Positions 1 through 6,370 of a DNA stretch of 6,381 bases are shown here, piece by piece. The notes under the pieces were generated by a model. That model had not been told where the DNA came from and did no database searches. It saw only the letters and a program-made list of their open reading frames with translations. A program made the position numbers and the translations under genes. The stretch is from Acholeplasmataceae bacterium (GTDB taxonomy: Bacteria > Bacillota_I > Bacilli_A > Acholeplasmatales > Acholeplasmataceae): NCBI GenBank assembly GCA_028690555.1, contig JAQVBA010000054.1, positions 1 through 6,381 on the forward strand. Reading direction: 5' to 3'. Numbering within the stretch: position 1 is the stretch's first letter; the number at the start of each line of letters is the position of its first letter.

Positions 1-917
1 TGTGTGGATTTGACACCGTAGAAATTAAATCAAACCCAGATGGTACTGTAAATATTGAAGCGCTAAAAGCGGTTTTAAATGATGAAATTGCGGGTTTAAT
101 GTTAACAAACCCAAATACTGCAGGCGTGTTTGAAAAAGACATTCAAGAAGTTTCTCGTCTTGTTCATGAAGCTGGTGGTCTTCTTTATTATGATGGCGCA
201 AACTTAAATGCACTTCTAGGTAAAGCAAAACCTGGGGATATGGGTTTTGATATTACACACATTAATCTTCATAAAACATTCTCTACACCACATGGTGGTG
301 GTGGACCTGGTTCAGGACCTGTTGGTGTTTGTGAAAAACTTGTTGAATTTTTACCAAATCCAATCATTGATTTCAAAGATGGCACATACTTCTTTAGAAA
401 TTCAAAAGACTCCATTGGAGCATTAGGTGGATTTTATGGAAATGCAAGTGTGTATTTAAGAGCTTATGTGTATCTTTTAACATTTGGTAAAGAACATATT
501 TCAGATATTGGACCACTTGCAGTACTCAATGCGAACTACATTAAAGACTCTCTAAAAGATTTATTTGAATTACCAATCGATGGACACTGCATGCATGAAT
601 TTGTCTTTGATGGATTAAAAGATCAATCCACCGGTGTGAAAACACTTGATATTGCAAAACGTCTATTGGACTATGGTGTTCATGCACCTACTATTTATTT
701 CCCACTTATATTCTCTCAATCGATGATGATTGAACCTACAGAAGTTGAATCAAAAGAAACCCTAGATCATTTCATTCACGTGATGAGATTAGTGGCGAAA
801 GAAGCCATTGAAAATCCTGAACTTGTGAAAACCGCACCTCATACAACACTCGTTCGAAGATTAGATGAAGTGAAAGCAGCAAGAAACCCAATCGTTAAAT
901 TTAAAGACATTAAATAA
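1..917 (+). CDS. gcvPB: Glycine dehydrogenase (decarboxylating) subunit 2, C-terminal part (5' end outside window)
   Basis: The frame is open from base 3 to the TAA at 915-917, giving 304 visible residues. The family is usually about 480-490 residues, so roughly the first 180 are off the left edge. GcvPB pairs with GcvPA to form the PLP-dependent P-protein of the glycine cleavage system, which decarboxylates glycine and passes the aminomethyl group to lipoylated GcvH in the cytosol. The diagnostic segment is HINLHKTFSTPHGGGGPGSG; its lysine (visible residue 91, codon 273-275) is the expected Schiff-base lysine for PLP, followed by the glycine-rich loop. The upstream YYDGANLNAL stretch and the C-terminal HAPTIYFPL and EPTEVESKETLD segments are also typical of the family. 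An ATG at 99 lies inside the conserved domain and is not the start. The split-subunit form implies a gcvPA gene, probably just upstream, which cannot be seen here. The gene converges with mrp and ends at a hairpin. Confidence 0.95.
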   Translation, partial: CGFDTVEIKSNPDGTVNIEALKAVLNDEIAGLMLTNPNTAGVFEKDIQEVSRLVHEAGGLLYYDGANLNALLGKAKPGDMGFDITHINLHKTFSTPHGGGGPGSGPVGVCEKLVEFLPNPIIDFKDGTYFFRNSKDSIGALGGFYGNASVYLRAYVYLLTFGKEHISDIGPLAVLNANYIKDSLKDLFELPIDGHCMHEFVFDGLKDQSTGVKTLDIAKRLLDYGVHAPTIYFPLIFSQSMMIEPTEVESKETLDHFIHVMRLVAKEAIENPELVKTAPHTTLVRRLDEVKAARNPIVKFKDIK

Positions 918-921
918 ATAG

Positions 922-946
922 AAAACGGCTCAAATGAGCCGTTTTT
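922..946. terminator. Bidirectional intrinsic terminator between gcvPB and mrp
   Basis: A perfect 10-bp stem is formed by 922-931 (AAAACGGCTC) and 936-945 (GAGCCGTTTT) around an AAAT loop. It starts five bases after the gcvPB stop and ends two bases before the mrp stop codon. The T-run at 942-946 serves the + strand and the A-run at 922-925 gives a U-run for the - strand, so one hairpin can serve both convergent genes. Confidence 0.85.
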
Positions 947-947
947 A

Positions 948-1940
948 TTATAATTCCATTTCGTTGATGACTTTACGTGCAATCACATCATAAGCTTTAG
1001 CGGTTGCTCCTGATTTATAGAGGTATCCACCTTCTTCAGGTTGACCAATGGGGATTTGTTCATAAAGTTCACATCCCAATTTTTTAGCGACTGTTTCGCC
1101 TCCACCCGAACCAAAAATAAATTCACGTTTTTGATTACATGGGTTTAAATAATAGCTCATGTTTTCAACAACACCAATCACATCGTGGCCAATGTGTTGA
1201 GCACCAAGTCCAGCCTTAACGGCCACGTTTGCTGCATTGACATGTGGCGTTGTTACCACTAAAACTTTACTCTTAGGAACATATGTTTTTACATCCAGTG
1301 CGACATCACCAGTTCCTGGTGGAAGGTCGATTAAAATTAAATCGATACCATCTTGCCACTTGACACCATTAAAGAAATGGACAAGCATTTTACCAAGCAT
1401 AGGTCCACGCCACATGAGTGGTTTTTCTGGTGGCATAAAAAATTCTGTAGAAATAACTTCAATACCATCTTTATTTAAAGGAATCATTTTTTCATCTGCA
1501 GTTGATGATAATGGTTTAACATCCACTTCTAAAATATAAGGAATACTTGCCCCATAGACATCGGCATCGATAATTCCCACTTTTTTCCCTTGTCTAATGA
1601 GTGCTGCAGCTAAGTTAGCAGTGACACTGGACTTACCAACGCCGCCCTTACCGGATGCAATCGCTAAATATTTCATCGGTTTTTCACCAGCTGGAACAAA
1701 TTCTGATTCAAAAAAGTCAATCTTTATTCCTGGGAATCCTAATTCAATCTTCACAAGTTTAATGATTTGGATTTTCATTTGTTGTTCATGCTTTGCTTTA
1801 TCTTTTAAATAGATTTCAAGTTCAGCAACTCCAGTGGGTCCAACCACTAATTTTTTGATCCCATCAACTTCTTTGAATGTTCTATTGAAGCCTGGATCAA
1901 CAATTTGTTCAATCTTACTACGTAATTCTTCATATGTCAT
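948..1940 (-). CDS. mrp: Mrp/ApbC-family P-loop ATPase, iron-sulfur cluster carrier
   Basis: The 330-residue product matches the usual Mrp layout. An N-terminal MIP18/DUF59-like domain (about residues 1-80, with the DPGF motif at 15-18) is followed by a ParA/MinD-type P-loop ATPase. The deviant Walker A is SGKGGVGKSS at 96-105, followed by GIIDADVYG, the ILIDLPPGTGD Walker B segment and VVENMSYY. Family members bind and transfer [4Fe-4S] clusters to apoproteins in the cytosol. The start is taken as ATG at 1940: a GTG nine bases upstream (1949) is in frame but lies inside the Shine-Dalgarno sequence GAGGTGA (1952-1946), which is well spaced for the ATG. The family often has a CPxC pair just after the NMSYY segment. 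Here only one cysteine (Cys268, in LNPCNQ) is present, so cluster ligation may differ. The gene is divergent from ptsI and convergent with gcvPB, so it is probably monocistronic. A role specific to this organism is inferred only from family. Confidence 0.93.
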   Translation of the reverse strand: MTYEELRSKIEQIVDPGFNRTFKEVDGIKKLVVGPTGVAELEIYLKDKAKHEQQMKIQIIKLVKIELGFPGIKIDFFESEFVPAGEKPMKYLAIASGKGGVGKSSVTANLAAALIRQGKKVGIIDADVYGASIPYILEVDVKPLSSTADEKMIPLNKDGIEVISTEFFMPPEKPLMWRGPMLGKMLVHFFNGVKWQDGIDLILIDLPPGTGDVALDVKTYVPKSKVLVVTTPHVNAANVAVKAGLGAQHIGHDVIGVVENMSYYLNPCNQKREFIFGSGGGETVAKKLGCELYEQIPIGQPEEGGYLYKSGATAKAYDVIARKVINEMEL

Positions 1941-1945
1941 GACAT

Positions 1946-1952
1946 TCACCTC
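1946..1952 (-). promoter_or_regulatory. Shine-Dalgarno site deciding the mrp start
   Basis: On the - strand the sequence reads GAGGTGA then ATGTC then ATG. GAGGTGA is a strong match to the anti-SD complement AAGGAGGTGA. The in-frame GTG at 1949-1947 is part of this site and so cannot be initiated from it; the ATG at 1940 sits at normal spacing. Confidence 0.8.
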
Positions 1953-1958
1953 AAAGTT

Positions 1959-1988
1959 ATTATAACAAAAACCAAATCTGAATGTTTA
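1959..1988 (-). promoter_or_regulatory. Candidate mrp promoter
   Basis: On the - strand a perfect TATAAT occupies 1964-1959. TAAACA at 1988-1983, four of six matches to TTGACA, lies 18 bases upstream. Transcription would start near 1952, almost at the Shine-Dalgarno sequence, which would make the leader very short. This makes the call tentative. An alternative is TTGAAA (2026-2021) with TATTAT (2001-1996), but its spacer is 19 bases. Confidence 0.4.
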
Positions 1989-2010
1989 AATAATGATAAT
2001 ACTTCATTCA

Positions 2011-2025
2011 TGAAATTGTATTTCA
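2011..2025. repeat. Perfect 15-bp inverted repeat over the ptsI -35 region (operator candidate)
   Basis: TGAAAT (2011-2016) and ATTTCA (2020-2025) are exact inverted copies separated by TGT. The site overlaps the proposed ptsI -35 hexamer (2016-2021), a position where a bound dimeric regulator would block RNA polymerase. Its outer TGAAA/TTTCA bases resemble a catabolite-responsive cre site, but the central CG of cre is missing and the length is 15 rather than 14, so no regulator is assigned. In AT-rich DNA such a short palindrome can occur by chance. Confidence 0.45.
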
Positions 2026-2044
2026 ATCGGAAATAACCTATAAT
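2016..2044 (+). promoter_or_regulatory. Probable sigma-A-type promoter of ptsI
   Basis: A perfect -10 TATAAT occupies 2039-2044. TTGTAT at 2016-2021 keeps the TTG of the -35 consensus at the ideal 17-bp spacing. Transcription should start near 2051, leaving a leader of about 40 bases before the ATG at 2091. This is the best-formed promoter in the window. Confidence 0.65.
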
Positions 2045-2057
2045 ATAAGTATTATAG
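2038..2057. repeat. Perfect 8-bp-arm inverted repeat covering the ptsI -10 and start point
   Basis: CTATAATA (2038-2045) and TATTATAG (2050-2057) are exact inverted copies around TAAG. The left arm contains the ptsI -10 hexamer; the right arm places an identical TATAAT on the - strand at 2056-2051. It could be an operator, a symmetric pair of -10 elements, or chance in AT-rich DNA. No good -35 exists for the - strand copy, so a second promoter there is not favoured. Confidence 0.45.
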
Positions 2058-2075
2058 ACGATTTAAAAAACAATA

Positions 2076-2085
2076 AAGGATGTGA
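2076..2085 (+). promoter_or_regulatory. Shine-Dalgarno site deciding the ptsI start
   Basis: AAGGATGTGA matches nine of ten bases of AAGGAGGTGA. It overlaps the in-frame GTG at 2082-2084, which excludes that codon, and is followed after five bases by ATG at 2091. Confidence 0.8.
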
Positions 2086-2090
2086 ATGAT

Positions 2091-3809
2091 ATGCTCCTAA
2101 AGGGCATCCCAGTAAGTCCAGGTTATGCGATTGGTCAAGTCTTATTTTTAGAAGATACAGTTATTGATTATTCTAAGAAAATTATTGATCACCCAGAAGA
2201 TGAAATCAAACGATATCATCAAGCCATCGATAAAACCAAAAGTCAAATCGAAGCATTAATTCAATCCACAAAAAAAATGACGCATCCAGAATCAGCGTCG
2301 ATTTTATCCGCGCATTTAGCACTTCTCTTAGATCCAGAAGTCAAAAAAGCGGTTGAGCAAAAGATCAAAGATGAGTCTTGTAATTTGATTTATGCGATTA
2401 AAAAAGTTGCCGACGACTATATTGATCAATTCAATGAAATTCAAGATTTATATTTAAAAGAAAGAGTGACAGACTTGATTGATGTCACCGAACGTGTCAT
2501 CAAAAATGCTTTAAATATTGCACTTGTTGATTTATCTTTAATTACGCATGAAGTGATTTTAATCACGAAAGATTTAAAGCCTTCACAAGCAGCACAGATG
2601 AACAAAAAATATATTAAGGGCTTTGTCACACAACAAGGCGGAAAAACATCACATAGTGCCATTATTGCAAAATTAATGGGTATTCCAGCAGTGGTTGGTG
2701 TTAAAAATTTATTTGATCACCTCATCCATGGTGAAAAGATCATTCTAGATGGCTCTAAAGGCGAAATTCATTTAGACTACGATGATGTGACTGAAGATAA
2801 ATTCAGACATTTAATTGAACAAAATAAATCGGAAAAACAAAGCTTAAAATCATTCATTAAACAAAAGACGAAAACCAAAGATAATATTGAAATTGAGCTT
2901 CATGCAAATATTGGATCTAATCACGATCTTCCTTATGTCATGGATAACGATGCTGAAGGTATCGGTCTATTTCGAACAGAACTTCTTTTCATGGATCGTT
3001 TGAGCATGCCTACTGAAGATGAACAATATGAAATCTATAAAGACGTTTTAGAAACGATGTATCCTAAACCAGTCACGATTCGAACAATTGACATTGGTGG
3101 TGATAAATACTTACCTTATTTACATCAAGAAAAAGAAGCGAACCCATTTCTTGGTAAAAGAGCTATTCGTTTATGTTTAGAAAATGTTGAATTCTTCAAA
3201 GTGCAATTACGTGCGCTTCTTCGGGCTTCAGTGCATGGTAATTTAAAAATCATGTTCCCGATGATTGCTACAAAAGATGAGTTTTTAGATGCCAAGGATA
3301 TCGTCTTAGAAGTTCAAGAAGAATTGATTGAGAAAAACATTCCTTATCACATTGTTGATTTAGGTGTGATGATTGAAATACCAGTTGCTGCACTTACTGC
3401 AGATGATCTTGCAAATGCCGTAGACTTTTTCTCAATTGGTACAAATGATCTCATTCAATATACTTTAGCCGCAGATCGAAATCATGAGTCTCTTGGCTAT
3501 TTATATCAACCATTTAATCCAGGAATCATAAAATTGATTGGCATGGTTTGTGAGGCTGCAAAAGATCATAAAATTCCAGTGAGTGTGTGTGGTGAAATGG
3601 CTTCTGATTTACAAGCGATACCTCTACTCTTAGGACTTGGTGTTAATCATTTATCCATGAATCCAGAAAGTATTTTAAAAGCTAGACAGTTAATCAAAAA
3701 CTTTGACTCCTATGATTTAAATAAACTCGCTAAAAAAGCAATTAAAGCGAATGATCAATATGAAGTCATCGATATGATTCGTGCATTATTTGATGATTAT
3801 AAAAAATAA
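2091..3809 (+). CDS. ptsI: Phosphoenolpyruvate-protein phosphotransferase (PTS enzyme I)
   Basis: The 572-residue product is full length for enzyme I (about 570-575). It takes phosphate from phosphoenolpyruvate onto a histidine and passes it to HPr, the first step of sugar uptake by the PTS, in the cytosol. The N-terminus MLLKGIPVSPGYAIG is typical. The HPr-binding region follows, then the swivelling phosphohistidine domain with GGKTSHSAIIAK (active His188). The C-terminal PEP-binding barrel shows GIGLFRTELLFM, RTIDIGGDKY, NPFLGKRAIRL, GVMIEIPVAAL, FFSIGTNDLIQYTLAADR and VCGEMASD, whose Cys500 is the expected proton donor. All key residues are intact. The start is ATG at 2091 rather than GTG at 2082, because the latter lies inside the Shine-Dalgarno sequence. 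No ptsH or EII gene lies next to it; it has its own promoter and terminator and so appears monocistronic. Two palindromes over its promoter hint at regulation. Confidence 0.97.
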   Translation: MLLKGIPVSPGYAIGQVLFLEDTVIDYSKKIIDHPEDEIKRYHQAIDKTKSQIEALIQSTKKMTHPESASILSAHLALLLDPEVKKAVEQKIKDESCNLIYAIKKVADDYIDQFNEIQDLYLKERVTDLIDVTERVIKNALNIALVDLSLITHEVILITKDLKPSQAAQMNKKYIKGFVTQQGGKTSHSAIIAKLMGIPAVVGVKNLFDHLIHGEKIILDGSKGEIHLDYDDVTEDKFRHLIEQNKSEKQSLKSFIKQKTKTKDNIEIELHANIGSNHDLPYVMDNDAEGIGLFRTELLFMDRLSMPTEDEQYEIYKDVLETMYPKPVTIRTIDIGGDKYLPYLHQEKEANPFLGKRAIRLCLENVEFFKVQLRALLRASVHGNLKIMFPMIATKDEFLDAKDIVLEVQEELIEKNIPYHIVDLGVMIEIPVAALTADDLANAVDFFSIGTNDLIQYTLAADRNHESLGYLYQPFNPGIIKLIGMVCEAAKDHKIPVSVCGEMASDLQAIPLLLGLGVNHLSMNPESILKARQLIKNFDSYDLNKLAKKAIKANDQYEVIDMIRALFDDYKK

Positions 3810-3832
3810 AACGCTATAATTAGCGTTTTTTT
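3808..3832. terminator. Bidirectional intrinsic terminator between ptsI and the protease/LRR gene
   Basis: AAAACGCTA (3808-3816) pairs perfectly with TAGCGTTTT (3821-3829) around a TAAT loop, followed by a T-run from 3826 to 3832. It overlaps the ptsI stop codon on the left and the stop codon of the - strand gene (3833-3831) on the right. The upstream A-rich stretch supplies a U-run for the - strand as well. Confidence 0.85.
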
Positions 3833-6356
3833 ATCCATAAATATTTTCATATCCCCAAGTCACCGTATTAACAGATACCGTCCAACCTTCATGCCATCCG
3901 GATGGTTTTTCATTATGTTCAACATAAATGTCCATTCCGGGATACATCGCAAATGCTAAATATGAGACGATCATCACAGATTTTGGAATATATACCTCTT
4001 TAAGGTTTGAAGATGTAAATGCATGGTATTCGATGGAAAAAGCTTGTGAGCCTTCTTCAAAACGAACAATTTCTAATCTCGTATAATAAAATGCATTTTC
4101 ACCAATTGTTTTTACTTCTTTTGGGATAATATATGTCCCCGTTCTATCCGGAGGAAAAGCAATCAATTTCAATAAATCTTTAGAAAATAAGACGCCATCT
4201 AAATCCATATACATTGGATTTTCTAAATCAACGATATAGTTTGAAATATTGATTGCACCCTTAAATGCATCATACATAATATCAATCACAGAGCTTGGAA
4301 TGTAGATATCAAATAAATGTGAATTGTTAAAAGCATAAGATTTAATGGATTCAATTGTATTTGGAATATAGAAAACTCCAGTATTTTGACTTGCAACCAA
4401 ATAAATTGCAGTCATATCTTTATCATATAAAATATTATCTTCAGTTCTAAAATATAGGTTATCTTCTGAAATGATAATTTCATCTAAAGATTTAAACCCT
4501 TGATAACTTGAAAAATATGGGTCAATGATTTCCAATTTTGGAGGAAGTGTTATTGAGGATAAAGATGTCATATTTTCAAAGGTGTGTTGTGGTAGCATGG
4601 TAAGCATAGAATCAGGATGAAAACTTAAGATTTCCATAAACACGTTTTCAAAAAAAGGATGATTTCCAAAGGTCTTAACACTTTCTATCACTTCATAATT
4701 AATATCTTTTTTGCCTGATGGATATGAGATTAACTTCGTCATTGAATGGTCATATAAAACACCATTTAGTGATGCGTAATACGCATTATTTGAATCGACA
4801 TTGTATGCTTCAAAATTTTCACTAAAACTATAAAAATCACCAATAAAACTAACTAAAGGCGGTATATACAATTCTTTAACAAAGGATTCTTTACCCATTT
4901 GGAATGCTAAATTATGAATCGTATGGAGCTTTGAATTGGGTGAAATATGAATTCTTCGAACATTCATCATTTGACTAAATGCTGAATCATAAATTACTTC
5001 AACCGTATCTGGAATCGTAATTTCGGTTGCGTTTACTCTTTCAAATGCACGACTTCCGATTTCCGTAACAGGTTTTTGCAAAATGATACTCGGAATTTCA
5101 ATATATAACTGATCCCCACGATATAAATCAATGGTGATATGTGAATCATTTTCAGTAAAATCATAAATATCTAAGATCCACCCTGCATAAAGCGTAACAT
5201 CGCTTAATAAGATATCATCATTAACTTTTTGTGTAAGATCTTCATCTAAAAACCATTCTGTGAAAATGAAATCTTCTTTCAATGGATTTGGTAAGTCAGC
5301 TTTCAATAAATCATGTGTATATTTTGAATCCATGGCTAATCCACCATTGGTTTCAAAATGAATAGCATAAGACTTATCTACATCTACAAATTTTGGATAT
5401 AAGACGATATCTGATTTTTGAATCTCAAAAGCATGATATTTTTCTGTCAATGCTTCATCTAAATACCAACCTTCAAAAATTTGACCTTGTGCATTTATTT
5501 CGGGTAGAACATTTGAAATATCATAACCAGTAAATCCGGTAATTTTTTTGATTACTTCACCTTGATAGACAAAAGAAACTGAATTAACCATCGTTAAAAC
5601 GATGACTAATGACGTCAAAATTAAAAGAGTAACCCCGATAATAATTCGATAAATCGGACGTTTAATTATATGAATTAATTTGTGATTTATGTCTTTAATG
5701 CTTTCATAGAAAGAATGATCAATAACCAGTGGTTTTTGTAAGGTTGTACTTGATAAAAATAGTTTATCTTGAAAAAGCCCTAAACGATCAACATAACGAT
5801 GAATGCTCTCTAAACTGACTGCAAACCCTAAACCTTGAACATCTTTTAATAAATATGAAATCATACCAACAACATATCCTTGTTCATCAAATACGGGTCC
5901 ACCACTGTTACCGGGATTTAAAGTCATATCCAATTGAATATGATCAGATTTTATTTGACTCACAAAACCTTTCGATAATGACATCCCCAAATTGCGTGGG
6001 TTTCCAATCGTAAAAACCGTTTGTCCAACATTTAATGGCTCTTTAGAAAACTCTAAAGGGATGTAATCCCTCGTTTCTTCGGCTTTTAAAATACAAATAT
6101 CAGCTTGTTCAAAATCTTCAAAATCAATTAAATGAAACTTAATGAGATGGTTATCTTGATGAAGATTTCCGTAACAAAAAAGATTACCTTCTAAAATATG
6201 AGCATTCGTTAAGATATGCCCTTCTTTAGAAATGATAAATCCAACGCCTTCACGATCTTCAGTTTTTAGCCTAACAATCGATTTTAAAAGATGATTAAAA
6301 TCTAATTTTCTCATCATATTTGATTCTATTGTTGACTGGTGATTCTCCTTACTCAT
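3831..6356 (-). CDS. Membrane-anchored trypsin-like serine protease fused to Flg_new and BspA-type leucine-rich repeats
   Basis: The product has 841 residues and four visible parts. Residues about 22-195 are an HtrA/DegP-like trypsin fold with a full catalytic triad: His53 in ILTNAHIL, Asp86 in ADICILKA and Ser151 in NPGNSGGPV. No PDZ domain follows. Residues about 238-257 are one hydrophobic helix, preceded by a basic stretch (Lys226, Lys232, Arg233, Arg237). Residues about 259-323 and 330-394 are two Listeria-Bacteroides/InlB-B-like repeats, marked by FEGWYLDEALT, FTEWFLDEDLT and LYAGW. Residues about 422-805 hold some eleven BspA-type LRR units of the form IxIPxxVxxIxxxAF. There is no N-terminal signal peptide and no C-terminal sorting motif. 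The positive-inside rule puts the protease in the cytosol and the repeats outside. BspA-type LRRs usually act in surface binding; a link between external binding and internal proteolysis is inference. The start is ATG at 6356, with an AAAGGA Shine-Dalgarno eight bases upstream. The promoter lies outside the window. Confidence 0.9.
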   Translation of the reverse strand: MSKENHQSTIESNMMRKLDFNHLLKSIVRLKTEDREGVGFIISKEGHILTNAHILEGNLFCYGNLHQDNHLIKFHLIDFEDFEQADICILKAEETRDYIPLEFSKEPLNVGQTVFTIGNPRNLGMSLSKGFVSQIKSDHIQLDMTLNPGNSGGPVFDEQGYVVGMISYLLKDVQGLGFAVSLESIHRYVDRLGLFQDKLFLSSTTLQKPLVIDHSFYESIKDINHKLIHIIKRPIYRIIIGVTLLILTSLVIVLTMVNSVSFVYQGEVIKKITGFTGYDISNVLPEINAQGQIFEGWYLDEALTEKYHAFEIQKSDIVLYPKFVDVDKSYAIHFETNGGLAMDSKYTHDLLKADLPNPLKEDFIFTEWFLDEDLTQKVNDDILLSDVTLYAGWILDIYDFTENDSHITIDLYRGDQLYIEIPSIILQKPVTEIGSRAFERVNATEITIPDTVEVIYDSAFSQMMNVRRIHISPNSKLHTIHNLAFQMGKESFVKELYIPPLVSFIGDFYSFSENFEAYNVDSNNAYYASLNGVLYDHSMTKLISYPSGKKDINYEVIESVKTFGNHPFFENVFMEILSFHPDSMLTMLPQHTFENMTSLSSITLPPKLEIIDPYFSSYQGFKSLDEIIISEDNLYFRTEDNILYDKDMTAIYLVASQNTGVFYIPNTIESIKSYAFNNSHLFDIYIPSSVIDIMYDAFKGAINISNYIVDLENPMYMDLDGVLFSKDLLKLIAFPPDRTGTYIIPKEVKTIGENAFYYTRLEIVRFEEGSQAFSIEYHAFTSSNLKEVYIPKSVMIVSYLAFAMYPGMDIYVEHNEKPSGWHEGWTVSVNTVTWGYENIYG

Positions 6357-6364
6357 TCTGCACG

Positions 6365-6370
6365 TCCTTT
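6365..6370 (-). promoter_or_regulatory. Shine-Dalgarno site of the protease/LRR gene
   Basis: On the - strand AAAGGA (6370-6365) lies eight bases before the ATG at 6356. A second purine-rich string, AAGGAG at 6350-6345, is inside the gene and is 27 bases from the next ATG pair (residues 14-15), too far to use. The first ATG is therefore the start. The remaining bases up to 6381 are an A/T run with no recognisable promoter. Confidence 0.7.

Noticed and set aside
25..228. Open frame of 67 residues on the - strand
   Set aside because: It lies wholly opposite the conserved gcvPB coding sequence, has no recognisable motif or ribosome binding site, and has the low-complexity His/Leu content of a shadow frame.
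1237..1812. Two open frames (100 and 71 residues) on the + strand
   Set aside because: Both are antisense to the conserved ATPase domain of mrp and show no family motif.
1956..1966. Short palindrome GTTAT-T-ATAAC over the candidate mrp -10 box
   Set aside because: The arms are only five AT-rich bases and the symmetry follows largely from the TATAAT itself.
1994..2008. TGATAAT resembling half of a Fur box, tempting next to an Fe-S gene
   Set aside because: Only one half-site matches; the opposite half (CTTCATT) does not resemble ATTATCA. In AT-rich DNA a single half-site carries little weight.
1979..2010. Inverted pair TGAATG and CATTCA separated by 20 bases
   Set aside because: The arms are six bases with no extension and no link to a promoter element; chance is sufficient.
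2441..2662. Open frame of 73 residues on the - strand
   Set aside because: It is antisense to the phosphohistidine region of ptsI, which is clearly the real gene.
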